Source of the DNA: Kiritimatiellia bacterium
Lineage (GTDB): Bacteria; Verrucomicrobiota; Kiritimatiellia; RFP12; UBA1067
Assembly: GCA_017628025.1 (NCBI GenBank)
Contig: JAGBZX010000029.1
Coordinates: forward strand, 1-50,308
Direction: 5' to 3'
Length of the DNA stretch: 50,308 bases
Numbering within the stretch: the stretch's first letter is position 1; each line of letters starts with the position of its first letter. The notes under the pieces were generated by a model. That model worked only from the letters and a program-made list of their open reading frames with translations, was not told the DNA's origin and searched no databases. Positions 23,650 through 32,441 of this stretch are shown here, piece by piece. The translations under genes were made by a program, and so were the position numbers.

Positions 23650-26600
23650 ATGGCAACAAGAAAGAGCATTTATGTTTTTTGGGCGGCTCTCGCAGTAGCT
23701 GTCGTTTCTCCTGTTCGTGCAGACGAGGCGGGTGACGACGCTGCAGCAGGTGCCGCGGCAGCTGTTGATGTAGCGCTCAAAGAAGAGCTTGACTATGTTA
23801 ACGCATTGATAATGAATGGGTTTGCAGACTTCGCGAACATAGTTATTGAAAACGCGAAGAAACGCTGGCCTGGCGCGGACGTGCAGTTTTTCGCTAGCGA
23901 GATACGTGCGTTGCTTGGCGTTGGTAAATATGCTGAGGCCGAAAAGCGTATTGCTGCTTTGACCGATCGTTCAGGTTCGAAGTATTGGGCGGCCCGCTTA
24001 GAGCTAGCAAATAACTATGCGCAATGCAATCGTAAATCAGAGTGCTCTCAGATTTATAAAGAATTTTTTGCTAAATATCCAACTCCTCCAAAAGACCTCT
24101 TTGAGTTTTATACTCAGGCGTGCTATACTTATGGTCAGATTCTCGTAAGAGATTCTAATCTTAAAGAAGCTGTTGGCATATATGCTTCGCTTTTAAATCA
24201 CTTAAAGAAGGGCGATGAGAGTGACTGGTGTCTTATTGCTTGCGAAACAAGTGACTTGTATATTAAGCTTGCCAACGAAACGAAAGATAAGAAAGCTAGT
24301 GCTGAATATGTGAAAAAGGCTGGTAAAATTGCTGACGAGATGATCTGGAAGCAGCATATCCCAGTTTATTTCGGCAGAGCAATCGCGATGAAGGCTCACG
24401 TTGAGCTTATGCTCGGTAATGCCGAAAAGGCGCAGCGCTTTGTTTCAGAATATATGCCGATGCTCAAAGAGATACATGAGCGCATCGTTAAAAGTGATCC
24501 AGGCAACAAGATGGGGCTTGTTAAACTTTCTCCTATGCCACAGTGCCGTTTCCTTTTGGCAGAAATGCTTTGGAAAGAAGCTCAAGAAGAATATAATAAA
24601 GTTAAGCGTGATGACGAGCGCGTCAAAACGCTTCTTTTCGGTGAGCGCGTAGGTGGTCGTCGTAATGGGGCAGGCGCTTACAACCATGCTCTTAATGTCT
24701 TTATAAATCATCCTGAGTCTAGCTGGTCGGCGAAGGCTGGCGAAATGGCTGACCAGATCGAAAACTTTGCAAATACAAAATATAACGCCAATATTAAGAA
24801 GCAGATTAGCGCTGAGCAAATTCGCAAGGTGCGCGAAATGCAGTTTATAAAGGCTAATGAGATTTATCTTGAAGGCGAGTATGAAAAAGCCGCCAAGGCA
24901 TATTTTGAAGCGTTAAGTGCGTATCCAGAAGGGCGTATTTCAGTTTCGGCTATCGAAAATATCGTTTCTTGCTACCAGCACTTGATGCGCGAAGATCCTA
25001 ATTTGCCAAAAGAAAAGGTAGAATCGTATCGTATTGACCTTGATACTATCCAAGGCTATATGGCAGAGCGTTTTGCCGGTCATCAAGATAAGGCTGTTAT
25101 GGTTGCCGCCGGTGATGCTGCATTGCGTATGGCGTCGTCAGAAAAGCAGTTTGGCGATAAGGTTCGCGCAGAAAGGCTTTATAAGCAATTCTTAAAAAAT
25201 TATCGCAGACACATCAATGCTCCTGGTATTGCTGCCTCTTTAGCGGCAGATGCTTTCAAAGATGAAGATTGGGAAAAGGCTAAAGAATACTATAATATTC
25301 TTCAGACTTCATTCTCTACAAATAATACGTTCTATGTGCCTTCGTTGTATCAGCTTTCGATTTGCTATACTAAGTTAGGTGATGAGACTAAGGCTATTGA
25401 GTCGCTTCTTCAGTACACAAAGTGTGAAGAAAATGCTCTTAAGCGTATGCAATCTCAGATGGTATTAGCGCAGATGTATCAGAAAGCAGGCTTAGATATG
25501 CTCAAGTATGCGGAGACGAATTCTACGCCTGAGGCTGTTGAAAAGGCAGAGATTGATGGCTCGCGTCAGATTATTTATGGCATTAAGCAGTTTAATGACT
25601 TCGCAGAGAAGGCTAAGAAGGCCATTGAAAATCCCGCTACACCAAAGTCTGATTTGCCAAAGTATGAGAAATTACGCGAAGGAGCGATGTATCTTGTTGG
25701 CGACTGCTGGGGTAGGTTAACCAAGCCTCAGGCTAAGATGAAGGATTTCCGTGCGCGTTCAATCGATACTTTTGAGACATATGTAAAAGAATATCCTCAA
25801 GGAGAATATGCTCGTCGCGCTTATGTGAAGCTTGGCACGATGTATACTGTTGTCGGTGAAGTAGAAAAGTCAAAAGAAGCGCTCTCTAGACTTTCAAAAT
25901 TCTTCCCAGATTCAGACGAGGCTAAAAATGCAAAGCCAAGGCTCGCTCGTAACTTAATTGAGATGGGTCTAAAGGACGAAGGTACTCAAATTTATGCTGA
26001 AATGCTTCGTACTGATGGTGCCTACACTGCATGGCAGTTTATCAACGCTGGTGACGCTCTTATTGAGGCGCGTAGCTGGCATTTAGCAAATCAGGCGTTT
26101 GAAAAGGCAGCTTCGTTAGCTAATACAAATCAGCTTACAGTTGTTGCTAGAGCTCGCTTAGGGCAGGCGAAATCATTCTATCGTCAGAAGAATTACACTG
26201 AAGCTCGTGAAGCGCTCGACCTTATTCTGGAAGATGAGAAAATGTCTAAGCTTTCAATGGCAATCGACGCTAACTTCCTTTTAGTCGAAGTGGCTTCAGA
26301 GCAAGGCCGCACAGAGCGTGATCAGACGTTACGTAACAAGACTTTCGGTGCCGCGATTGGTGCGCTTAGAAAAGTCCGTAACTATTGGAAGGTTCGCAAC
26401 GAGCCAATGTGGAAGCAAGATAGCACATATATTATGAGTGCAGAGATAATGGTTAAGCGTATGCAGGCAGAAGAAGCCATGAACCTCCATTCAAATGCTA
26501 TTGAGTCCTGTGAGCGTGCAGCTACCACATTACAGAGCTTTTTACAGTCTCATACGCCAACGGAATCTCATACAATTGAGCAGTTTGACCCAGGTGAGCG

Positions 26601-26922
26601 TAAAAACCTCGAAAGATGTTATGTGCTAATGGTTCCGCTTTTCGCTAAACTTGGTGGTGAGCGCGCAGATAAGGTGCTAAAATACGGATCAGAATATTTA
26701 ACTTATTTCCCAAATGGTGCTGACAAGCAGATAGTTTTAAATAGTATGAACCAAGCTCGAGCAGAAGGTGCTCAGGAATACAAGCCTGAAGAGGCCGAAG
26801 GTGTAAAACAAGAACAGGCGCCCGAGGCAGCAGAGAATGCTCAAGAAGTTGCCCCTCAGGAGCAACCTAAAGCTGAAGAAGTTAAAGAGAATAATAGTGA
26901 TGGAGGAGTCAATGAAAACTAA
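23650..26922 (+). CDS. Large periplasmic TPR-repeat protein
   Basis: A 1090-residue exported protein with an N-terminal signal (about 1-24, ending SPVRA). Then comes a nearly continuous array of TPR-like helix pairs, for example KYAEAEKRIAAL, ANEIYLEGEYEKAAKAYFEAL, EDWEKAKEYYNIL and KNYTEAREALDLIL. A low-complexity acidic/Gln tail closes the chain (EQAPEAAENAQE). Such arrays act as protein-binding scaffolds. As first gene of a run with a second TPR-type gene, exbB, two exbD and a tonB-like gene, it is a candidate periplasmic partner of that energised complex. It overlaps the next gene by 11 nt. Some helix pairs resemble BamD/YbgF-type repeats. Confidence 0.85.
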   Translation: MATRKSIYVFWAALAVAVVSPVRADEAGDDAAAGAAAAVDVALKEELDYVNALIMNGFADFANIVIENAKKRWPGADVQFFASEIRALLGVGKYAEAEKRIAALTDRSGSKYWAARLELANNYAQCNRKSECSQIYKEFFAKYPTPPKDLFEFYTQACYTYGQILVRDSNLKEAVGIYASLLNHLKKGDESDWCLIACETSDLYIKLANETKDKKASAEYVKKAGKIADEMIWKQHIPVYFGRAIAMKAHVELMLGNAEKAQRFVSEYMPMLKEIHERIVKSDPGNKMGLVKLSPMPQCRFLLAEMLWKEAQEEYNKVKRDDERVKTLLFGERVGGRRNGAGAYNHALNVFINHPESSWSAKAGEMADQIENFANTKYNANIKKQISAEQIRKVREMQFIKANEIYLEGEYEKAAKAYFEALSAYPEGRISVSAIENIVSCYQHLMREDPNLPKEKVESYRIDLDTIQGYMAERFAGHQDKAVMVAAGDAALRMASSEKQFGDKVRAERLYKQFLKNYRRHINAPGIAASLAADAFKDEDWEKAKEYYNILQTSFSTNNTFYVPSLYQLSICYTKLGDETKAIESLLQYTKCEENALKRMQSQMVLAQMYQKAGLDMLKYAETNSTPEAVEKAEIDGSRQIIYGIKQFNDFAEKAKKAIENPATPKSDLPKYEKLREGAMYLVGDCWGRLTKPQAKMKDFRARSIDTFETYVKEYPQGEYARRAYVKLGTMYTVVGEVEKSKEALSRLSKFFPDSDEAKNAKPRLARNLIEMGLKDEGTQIYAEMLRTDGAYTAWQFINAGDALIEARSWHLANQAFEKAASLANTNQLTVVARARLGQAKSFYRQKNYTEAREALDLILEDEKMSKLSMAIDANFLLVEVASEQGRTERDQTLRNKTFGAAIGALRKVRNYWKVRNEPMWKQDSTYIMSAEIMVKRMQAEEAMNLHSNAIESCERAATTLQSFLQSHTPTESHTIEQFDPGERKNLERCYVLMVPLFAKLGGERADKVLKYGSEYLTYFPNGADKQIVLNSMNQARAEGAQEYKPEEAEGVKQEQAPEAAENAQEVAPQEQPKAEEVKENNSDGGVNEN

Positions 26923-27688
26923 GTTGTTATTAACAGCATTGGCATTTTGCACAATGTCCTCGGTTTGGGCTGTGCAGGGTGTTATTCATGCCAAAGGTAG
27001 CGAGCGCAAAGGTGAAATTCGTTATCGCGCACGTGACAAAATGTATCTCGTGACTGTTCAGCGTCGCGGCGGAAGCCCAATCGAGATCGAACTTGCTGCT
27101 GCTGACGTAACTAGGCTTGATATACCTAAGCCAAAAGATTTAGACCGTGCTGCTGAGATGGTAGCCAAGGGTCAAGGTATTGCGGCTATTAATATCTTAA
27201 AGGGAATTGTTTCTGAATATAAGAAGCTTGTTTGGGATCTCCCTGCAGGTAGATATCTCGTTGAAGCATATCTTCAGGCAAACAACGCCAAAGAAGCGAT
27301 GGATGTTGCCCAGCAGATTATTCGCGATGATAAGCGTGCAGCGATTCAGGGCGACTTAGCTCCAGCTTATTGGCAGGCGCTTTTAAAGCTCGGCAAGGTT
27401 GAGCAACTTGAAACGCTTCTTTCTGCCGCGGCAAAATCAGGTGATAGGCGTTCAAGCGCATCTGCATTTATTTTAAGAGGTGATATTATTCTTGCAGAAA
27501 ACGGCAAGGATCAAGCTAGCCTAAGGCGAGCATTAACAGAAGGCTACTTAAGAACGTCTCTTATGTATTTAGAAGATGAATGCAAGGACATCCGTGCAGA
27601 AGCGATGAATAAGGCCGCTATGTGCTTTGATGAACTTGGTTGGGCTGAGCGAGCGGAAAACCTTCGCTCTCAGGCTCGTATGCTTTAA
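26912..27688 (+). CDS. Secreted TPR-like protein of the ExbBD operon
   Basis: A 258-residue protein with a signal peptide (MKTKLLLTALAFCTMSSVWA). Residues 21-70 form a small beta-rich segment (GEIRYRARDKMYLVTVQ, then IEIELAAADVTRLDIP), followed by helical repeats (AAINILKGIVSEY; AYLQANNAKEAMDVAQQII). The start at 26912 is supported by TGGAGGAG and by the signal peptide; the gene overlaps its predecessor by 11 nt. No named family is recognised. Position suggests it works with the large TPR protein and the ExbBD/TonB-like proteins. Confidence 0.75.
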   Translation: MKTKLLLTALAFCTMSSVWAVQGVIHAKGSERKGEIRYRARDKMYLVTVQRRGGSPIEIELAAADVTRLDIPKPKDLDRAAEMVAKGQGIAAINILKGIVSEYKKLVWDLPAGRYLVEAYLQANNAKEAMDVAQQIIRDDKRAAIQGDLAPAYWQALLKLGKVEQLETLLSAAAKSGDRRSSASAFILRGDIILAENGKDQASLRRALTEGYLRTSLMYLEDECKDIRAEAMNKAAMCFDELGWAERAENLRSQARML

Positions 27689-27708
27689 TTTGACTTAACA
27701 TAATTATT

Positions 27709-27714
27709 TATAAT
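27709..27714 (+). promoter_or_regulatory. Possible -10 element before exbB
   Basis: TATAAT at 27709-27714, 25 nt before ATG 27740. No convincing -35 is found at 16-18 bp (TTGACT at 27690 is only 13 bp away), so this may be a weak internal promoter or chance. Confidence 0.35.
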
Positions 27715-27739
27715 CAAAAACCTAAGGAACGAAAATAAA

Positions 27740-28540
27740 ATGAGCAAGCTCAAAAAATCATTGATGGCGTTAGCGGTAATGGCGGGCACGTGTGTCGCTC
27801 CTATGGCTGCATTTAACTCATATGCGCAGGAACTTACGAACGAAAGCGGTGAGGTTGTATCTGCTGATGCAACAGCATAGAAGCCAAAAGGCGGCGGCTT
27901 TTTCCAAATTGTTTTCGGTTCAGGTGTTGTTGGTATGCTTCTTTGGTTCGCGCTCTTCGCTGACGGCGGCCTTGCAATTTACTTCTGCGTAGACAGCTCT
28001 ATCCTTATTAAGCCCGAGAAGCTTATGCCACAGGCGCTTATTAATAAGGTTCAGGATGCGATGGCAGAGGGCGATATAGTTGCAGCAATGGATGCTTGCC
28101 AGCTGTCACCTTCGCCAATGGCAAATATTCTTACAGCAGCTTTCCAGCATGTTGAAGAAGGCTTTGATGTTATTCAGGAAGCTGTTAACGCGGCATCTGA
28201 TTTAGAGCAGGAAAAGCTTATGCAGCGTTTGAACTGGATTTCAGTTTGCTCTAACCTTGGTCCGTCGCTCGGCTTGCTCGGTACAGTGCAAGGCATGATT
28301 CTTACGTTCGAAGCTCTCGCTCAAGGCGGTGCAGGTGACGCGGCAGCTTTGGCTAACTCTATTGGTCAGGCGCTTTGGACGACAGCTGGCGGTCTTGTCG
28401 TTTCAATTCCATCTATCACGGCGTTCTACTCGCTTCGTAATAACGCCAATAGGCTCATTCTTCGTATGACGGCTGTTACTATGGAGTTCCTCAACGGTCT
28501 TAGAAACGTTGAAGTTTCTCCTGATGAAGCTCAGGCCTGA
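27740..28540 (+). CDS. exbB: ExbB/TolQ/MotA-type proton channel with in-frame TAG at codon 47
   Basis: The intact frame runs 266 codons from ATG 27740, with AAGGAAC about 12 nt before it, to TGA, with one interruption: TAG at 27878-27880. Before it are 46 residues with a signal-like segment (LMALAVMAGTCVAPMAA) and a flexible stretch (ESGEVVSADATA). After it come KPKGGGFF and the first membrane helix. The family hallmarks LGPSLGLLGTVQGMILTF (about 173-190) and ALWTTAGGLVVSIP (about 212-225) are both intact. ExbB with ExbD turns proton flow into work on TonB-like proteins. If UAG is not read through, a product could only restart within the first membrane helix (ATG 27935, poor ribosome site). 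A CAG-to-TAG change is one simple origin. Whether this is recoding, mutation or sequence error is open. Confidence 0.8.
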
Positions 28541-28556
28541 TACAGGTAGGTGAGAA

Positions 28557-29018
28557 ATGGCTAGAAAACCTCAAGAGAATCCACAGCTCGACATGACGCC
28601 GATGATCGACGTCGTGTTTGAGCTCATCATCTTTTTCGTTGTTACTCTCGTTGAGGCCCAGAAGAAAGACGATACCATCGAATTGCAAGATGGTAGGCAC
28701 GGCATTGTGCTAGTCCCCGATGAATTACCACCATCGCATATGCAAGTCGATGTGGGTGTGCGCAATGGTAAGGCGCGTATTTCAATGGGCGACATCGAAA
28801 TAACACCGGCAGAAGTTACAAGAAGAGCACGTGAACGTTTGAAGAAGTACAAAGTGTTCCCCGTTCTTATCCGTGCTGACTTCCAGGTGCCACACAAAGC
28901 GGTGGCCCAGGTTATGGATGCTTGTGCGGAAGCAGGTGTTTGGCAGCTTTCTTTTATGGCCGTTGCGGAAGACAGGACAAAAGAGCGTAAGCGTCTAAAA
29001 AGGTATACCAAAAGGTAA
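28557..29018 (+). CDS. exbD: ExbD/TolR-type protein, copy 1
   Basis: A 153-residue protein with a short cytoplasmic N-terminus, one membrane helix carrying the essential Asp (Asp18 in DMTPMIDVVFELIIFF), and a periplasmic domain. The domain ends in a basic tail (KERKRLKRYTKR). The Asp carries protons in the ExbB-ExbD channel. It follows exbB by 16 nt with a GTGAGAA site. Its first 30 residues are identical to those of the next gene, while the periplasmic parts differ strongly. Confidence 0.92.
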   Translation: MARKPQENPQLDMTPMIDVVFELIIFFVVTLVEAQKKDDTIELQDGRHGIVLVPDELPPSHMQVDVGVRNGKARISMGDIEITPAEVTRRARERLKKYKVFPVLIRADFQVPHKAVAQVMDACAEAGVWQLSFMAVAEDRTKERKRLKRYTKR

Positions 29019-29022
29019 AACC

Positions 29023-29436
29023 ATGGCGAGAAAACCTCAAGAAAATCCACAGCTCGATATGACGCCGATGATTGACGTCGTGTTTGAGCTTATCATCTTT
29101 TTTGTTGTCACGATCAAGCAAGAAGATCTTTTTTCTAAGCTGAACGTGAATAGGCCAGCACCTAGCTCTAGTAAATCAGAAGACACAAATGATATTACTG
29201 TTAATATTGAGCTTGGTAAGCATAGACTTAACAATCCAGATGGTGTTATAGTCTATAATAAGCGTGAAGTTACACGCAGAGAACTTGATAAAAACCTTAA
29301 AGAAATATCTAGTACCTCAAAGAAGACCCCTATCATCATCAAGTGCGCGCTTGACTCGCCGCACAAGGTTCTTGTTGATGTACTTGATATCTGCTACAAG
29401 CACCAGCTCTATAGCGTAAGTGTATTTACGCTTTGA
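29023..29436 (+). CDS. exbD: ExbD/TolR-type protein, copy 2
   Basis: A 137-residue paralogue of the gene just upstream, starting 4 nt after its stop. Residues 1-30, including the proton-carrying Asp18, are identical to copy 1. The periplasmic domain (VNIELGKHRLN, TRRELDKNLKEI, PIIIKCALDSPHKVLVDVLD) follows the ExbD/TolR pattern more closely than copy 1 and lacks the basic tail. Two ExbD paralogues per ExbB could form a mixed channel. Confidence 0.92.
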   Translation: MARKPQENPQLDMTPMIDVVFELIIFFVVTIKQEDLFSKLNVNRPAPSSSKSEDTNDITVNIELGKHRLNNPDGVIVYNKREVTRRELDKNLKEISSTSKKTPIIIKCALDSPHKVLVDVLDICYKHQLYSVSVFTL

Positions 29437-29456
29437 CAATAATTGGAGAAATGGCG

Positions 29457-31193
29457 ATGCAGGAAAACGAGTATACAAATGATCAGTACGAGGAGGTCGA
29501 AGAAGTTGTAAATATCGACCTAGGCGAACTGGCGAAACGTTATGAAGAGCGTAGTTTCTTCAAGAGGCTTGCAGATATGCAAAAGGGGCTTTCTATGCCG
29601 CGCGATTCGCGTGAATACAAAGCTGCCAGAATTGAACTGCAACGTCTTTCTGCGCCTCTTATAGCGATTATCGTCCCTGTATTGATAGTTATTGTCCTTA
29701 TCGTTGTAACGGCTATTTCAGGTACACGCAAAGAGACTATTAAGGTAGAGATTGCTCCGCCTGAAGAGCCGGAGCAAGAAATTGTTGAAGAACCGCCGCC
29801 GCCAGACGATATTGAACCGCCGCCGATGGAAGAGGTAGAAATTCAAGTTGATACCCCTAATCCAACGCCGCACAGCGATATGACGCCAATGCCGTCGCCG
29901 CCGTCGACTCAAGTTTCTGTTCAGCCAGCAGAAGTGGAGTCGGTCTCGTTTGTTAAATCGCCAATTAGAATGAAGTCGATGGTTGGCTCTCGCAATCCTG
30001 GCACGATTGGTGCACGCACTGGAGGCGGAGCTGGTTACGGTGATGCTCGCACGGAAGCTGCTGTAATGAAAGTTCTTTGGTGGCTTAAGAAAACTCAAAA
30101 AACTGATGGCTCGTGGGAGCCAGGTAATAGGCCTGCTAATATTGGCTTTGCGCTATTAACGTATTTAGCTCACGGTGAATACCCAGGCTCAGAGTCTCCT
30201 TATCAGCGTGACTTTGGTCCTGTGGTTATGTCTGCTGTTGATTGGATATGCGCTAACGTTTATAGAGATGGCGCAGGGCTTTGTAAGATTAAAGAGTCTG
30301 ATGCTAATGAGTATGCGTTTCTAATTTGTGCCTACGCTATGGCTGAAGCGTATGGTATGACCAAGAACCCTAATATCAAAGATACTGCACATATGATGCT
30401 TGAGAGAATTGTTAGGGGGCAAGGTCCAACGGGCGGTTGGGACTATAAACTTAACCCAACATCTTCTCGTGACGACGTTTCTTACATGGGCTGGGCTATT
30501 CAGGCATTGAAGGCAGGAAAGATGGCTGGGCTTAAGCCAGATGGGCTTGATTTAGCGATTAAAAAAGCAATCCACTGTCTTAAGACTCGTAACTATTCTA
30601 AAACAGGCGGCTTCTCATATACGCCATTAGCCAATAACACTGGCGGCAAAACTGGTCTAGCTGGTGTCGGTACTCTAGCTATGCAACTTTTAGGTCGTGG
30701 TTCAGAGCCAGAGGCTCTTAACGGCTTGCAAGTAATGCGTAATTGGGTGCCAACCTTTAATGCCACGGAGCTTGACCCTGGTGCTAAGTCGCCTGGTACT
30801 TGCCCGCAGTATTATTGCTACTATGCAGCCCAATGTAAGTATCAAGCCGGTATGAAGTCGGGTGCTTCCAAGCAAGACGAAAAGACTTGGTATGACTGGA
30901 ATGCTGCAATGAAGAAGGTCTATCCTTCTGCGATTATTGACTTAGCAGAAAGAGTAAAAGACTGGTCAGGTAAAGATCACAAGCAGGGTTATTACAAGAA
31001 TAACGATAAATACACTGCTCGCCCGGTGATGGATACTTGTTTAGTTGCTCTCCAGCTTATGGTCTATTATCGTTATTTGCCTACTACGCAGACTGCCGCA
31101 GGTGCCGATGATGGCCATGATGGTCCAGCAGAGGATGCAGCAGATGCCGCAGTTGATAAGGGTAGTGACGTAACAGTTACCGTCGATATTTAA
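29457..31193 (+). CDS. TonB-like protein fused to squalene-cyclase-like alpha/alpha toroid
   Basis: A 578-residue protein. After an acidic cytoplasmic N-terminus, one membrane helix lies at about 66-88 (LIAIIVPVLIVIVLIVV). A TonB-like Pro/Glu linker follows (PPEEPEQEIVEEPPPPDD). The last 370 residues are not a TonB C-terminal domain. They carry prenyltransferase/squalene-oxidase repeats: TDGSWEPG with GFALLTYLAHG, TGGWDYKL with MGWAIQALKAG, TGGFSYTP with GVGTLAMQLLG, and MDTCLVALQLM. The cyclase DxDD motif is not apparent, so a binding role is more likely than catalysis. ATG 29457 is chosen because GGAG lies 8 nt before it. ExbB and ExbD genes directly precede it. Confidence 0.85.
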   Translation: MQENEYTNDQYEEVEEVVNIDLGELAKRYEERSFFKRLADMQKGLSMPRDSREYKAARIELQRLSAPLIAIIVPVLIVIVLIVVTAISGTRKETIKVEIAPPEEPEQEIVEEPPPPDDIEPPPMEEVEIQVDTPNPTPHSDMTPMPSPPSTQVSVQPAEVESVSFVKSPIRMKSMVGSRNPGTIGARTGGGAGYGDARTEAAVMKVLWWLKKTQKTDGSWEPGNRPANIGFALLTYLAHGEYPGSESPYQRDFGPVVMSAVDWICANVYRDGAGLCKIKESDANEYAFLICAYAMAEAYGMTKNPNIKDTAHMMLERIVRGQGPTGGWDYKLNPTSSRDDVSYMGWAIQALKAGKMAGLKPDGLDLAIKKAIHCLKTRNYSKTGGFSYTPLANNTGGKTGLAGVGTLAMQLLGRGSEPEALNGLQVMRNWVPTFNATELDPGAKSPGTCPQYYCYYAAQCKYQAGMKSGASKQDEKTWYDWNAAMKKVYPSAIIDLAERVKDWSGKDHKQGYYKNNDKYTARPVMDTCLVALQLMVYYRYLPTTQTAAGADDGHDGPAEDAADAAVDKGSDVTVTVDI

Positions 31194-31205
31194 GGTAAGT
31201 ATCGC

Positions 31206-32441
31206 TTGAAGTTTGAATATTTTCTCGCCTGGAAATATCTACGCCCGAAAAGATCGGTCTCATCGGTTATAGCGTGCGTATCAGTTCTGGGCGTGATGCT
31301 TGGAGTAGCTGTAGTTATTATCGTTAGAAGCGTAATGACCGGCTTTGGCGATATTTGGGAGGAGAAGATATTAGACTTCAAGCCCCATATTTCGTTAGTG
31401 CCGTATAGGGGTAGTCAAATTTCTAACGAAGATAAAATAGCCGACTCCCTACGAAAAATACCATCTGTTACGTGTGTTACTCCAGAGATTGATACGCGAG
31501 TTCTTCTCTCTTGTAAGGGTAGAGTTTTAGCGCCTGTCTTAATTGGGATTGAAGGCTCTGACTTTGCAAAAGCATACAGAGTAGGGCCTCCTCGCGCGGG
31601 GACATATGATCTTTCAGGCGATACAATTATTTTAGGTATTCATGCTGCGCGTTCATTAGGTGTGCGAGCAGGTGACGAGGTGGTAGTTTATTCGCCAAAA
31701 TCATTAGTCTCGGAAGATGAGATATATCTACCAGTCAAATGGCGCGTCGGCGGTATATTCTCTTGTGGTCAGCATGACTATGATAGCGGTTATGCGATAG
31801 CTTCTTTAAATAATGTTCGCGAACTAATGGGTATGGAGAAAGGTGTTTTTGCGATACATATAAAAACGTCATGCCCTACGATACTAGATAAGTTTCAAGA
31901 AGTTTCCTATCTTGCTTCTAGGGCTGCCGAAGAGTGTGGTCAACGTGTCGAGACAATATCGTGGCGCGAAGCGGATAGAGAGCTATTTAATGCTCTAGCA
32001 GTTGAGAAGAATATGACAGCATTGCTTTTGATGCTCGTTTCGTTAGTGGCAGTTTTTTGTGTAATGAATACACTTTTAGTTTTAACAGTACAGAAGACGC
32101 CTGAAATTGGACTTTTAAAGGCTCTAGGTTTTTCGCGTTTTCAAATAATGAAGGTTTTTATTGTTCATGGCATGTCTCAATGCGCATTAGGAGTTGCAAT
32201 GGGGTTACTTGCAAGTTGGGCGGTATTGTCTAATCTTCAGAATATTGTAGACTACCTCGCTACGATTGGTCTAGAGGTGTTTCCTGCAGCTGTTTATGGG
32301 CTTTCTTCGATTCCTCATAGGCTTGTCGTTTCTGATGTTGTCTGGGTTGTTGTTATGGTGTTTGTATTCGGTCTTTTAGCTTCGTTAATACCGGCGATGG
32401 TTGCAAGTTTCAAAGACCCTGTAAAGGCGCTAAACCAATGA
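31206..32441 (+). CDS. lolC: LolC/LolE-type lipoprotein-releasing ABC permease
   Basis: A 411-residue inner-membrane protein of the MacB/FtsX superfamily. The N-terminus FLAWKYLRPKRSVSSVIACV with SVLGVMLGVAVVIIV matches the LolC/E start. A large periplasmic domain (about 45-265) precedes three more membrane helices (about 275-400). With LolD it extracts lipoproteins from the inner membrane for transport to the outer membrane. The start is TTG at 31206, preceded by AAGGTAAG and matching the family N-terminus. Its stop overlaps the lolD start (ATGA). Only one LolC/E-type gene is present, so a homodimer (LolF-like) is possible. Confidence 0.88.
   Translation: MKFEYFLAWKYLRPKRSVSSVIACVSVLGVMLGVAVVIIVRSVMTGFGDIWEEKILDFKPHISLVPYRGSQISNEDKIADSLRKIPSVTCVTPEIDTRVLLSCKGRVLAPVLIGIEGSDFAKAYRVGPPRAGTYDLSGDTIILGIHAARSLGVRAGDEVVVYSPKSLVSEDEIYLPVKWRVGGIFSCGQHDYDSGYAIASLNNVRELMGMEKGVFAIHIKTSCPTILDKFQEVSYLASRAAEECGQRVETISWREADRELFNALAVEKNMTALLLMLVSLVAVFCVMNTLLVLTVQKTPEIGLLKALGFSRFQIMKVFIVHGMSQCALGVAMGLLASWAVLSNLQNIVDYLATIGLEVFPAAVYGLSSIPHRLVVSDVVWVVVMVFVFGLLASLIPAMVASFKDPVKALNQ

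Noticed and set aside
27935-28540. exbB annotated as a 201-residue gene starting at ATG 27935
   Set aside because: This start removes the signal-like segment and part of the first membrane helix and lacks a good ribosome site; the frame upstream to ATG 27740 is intact apart from TAG.
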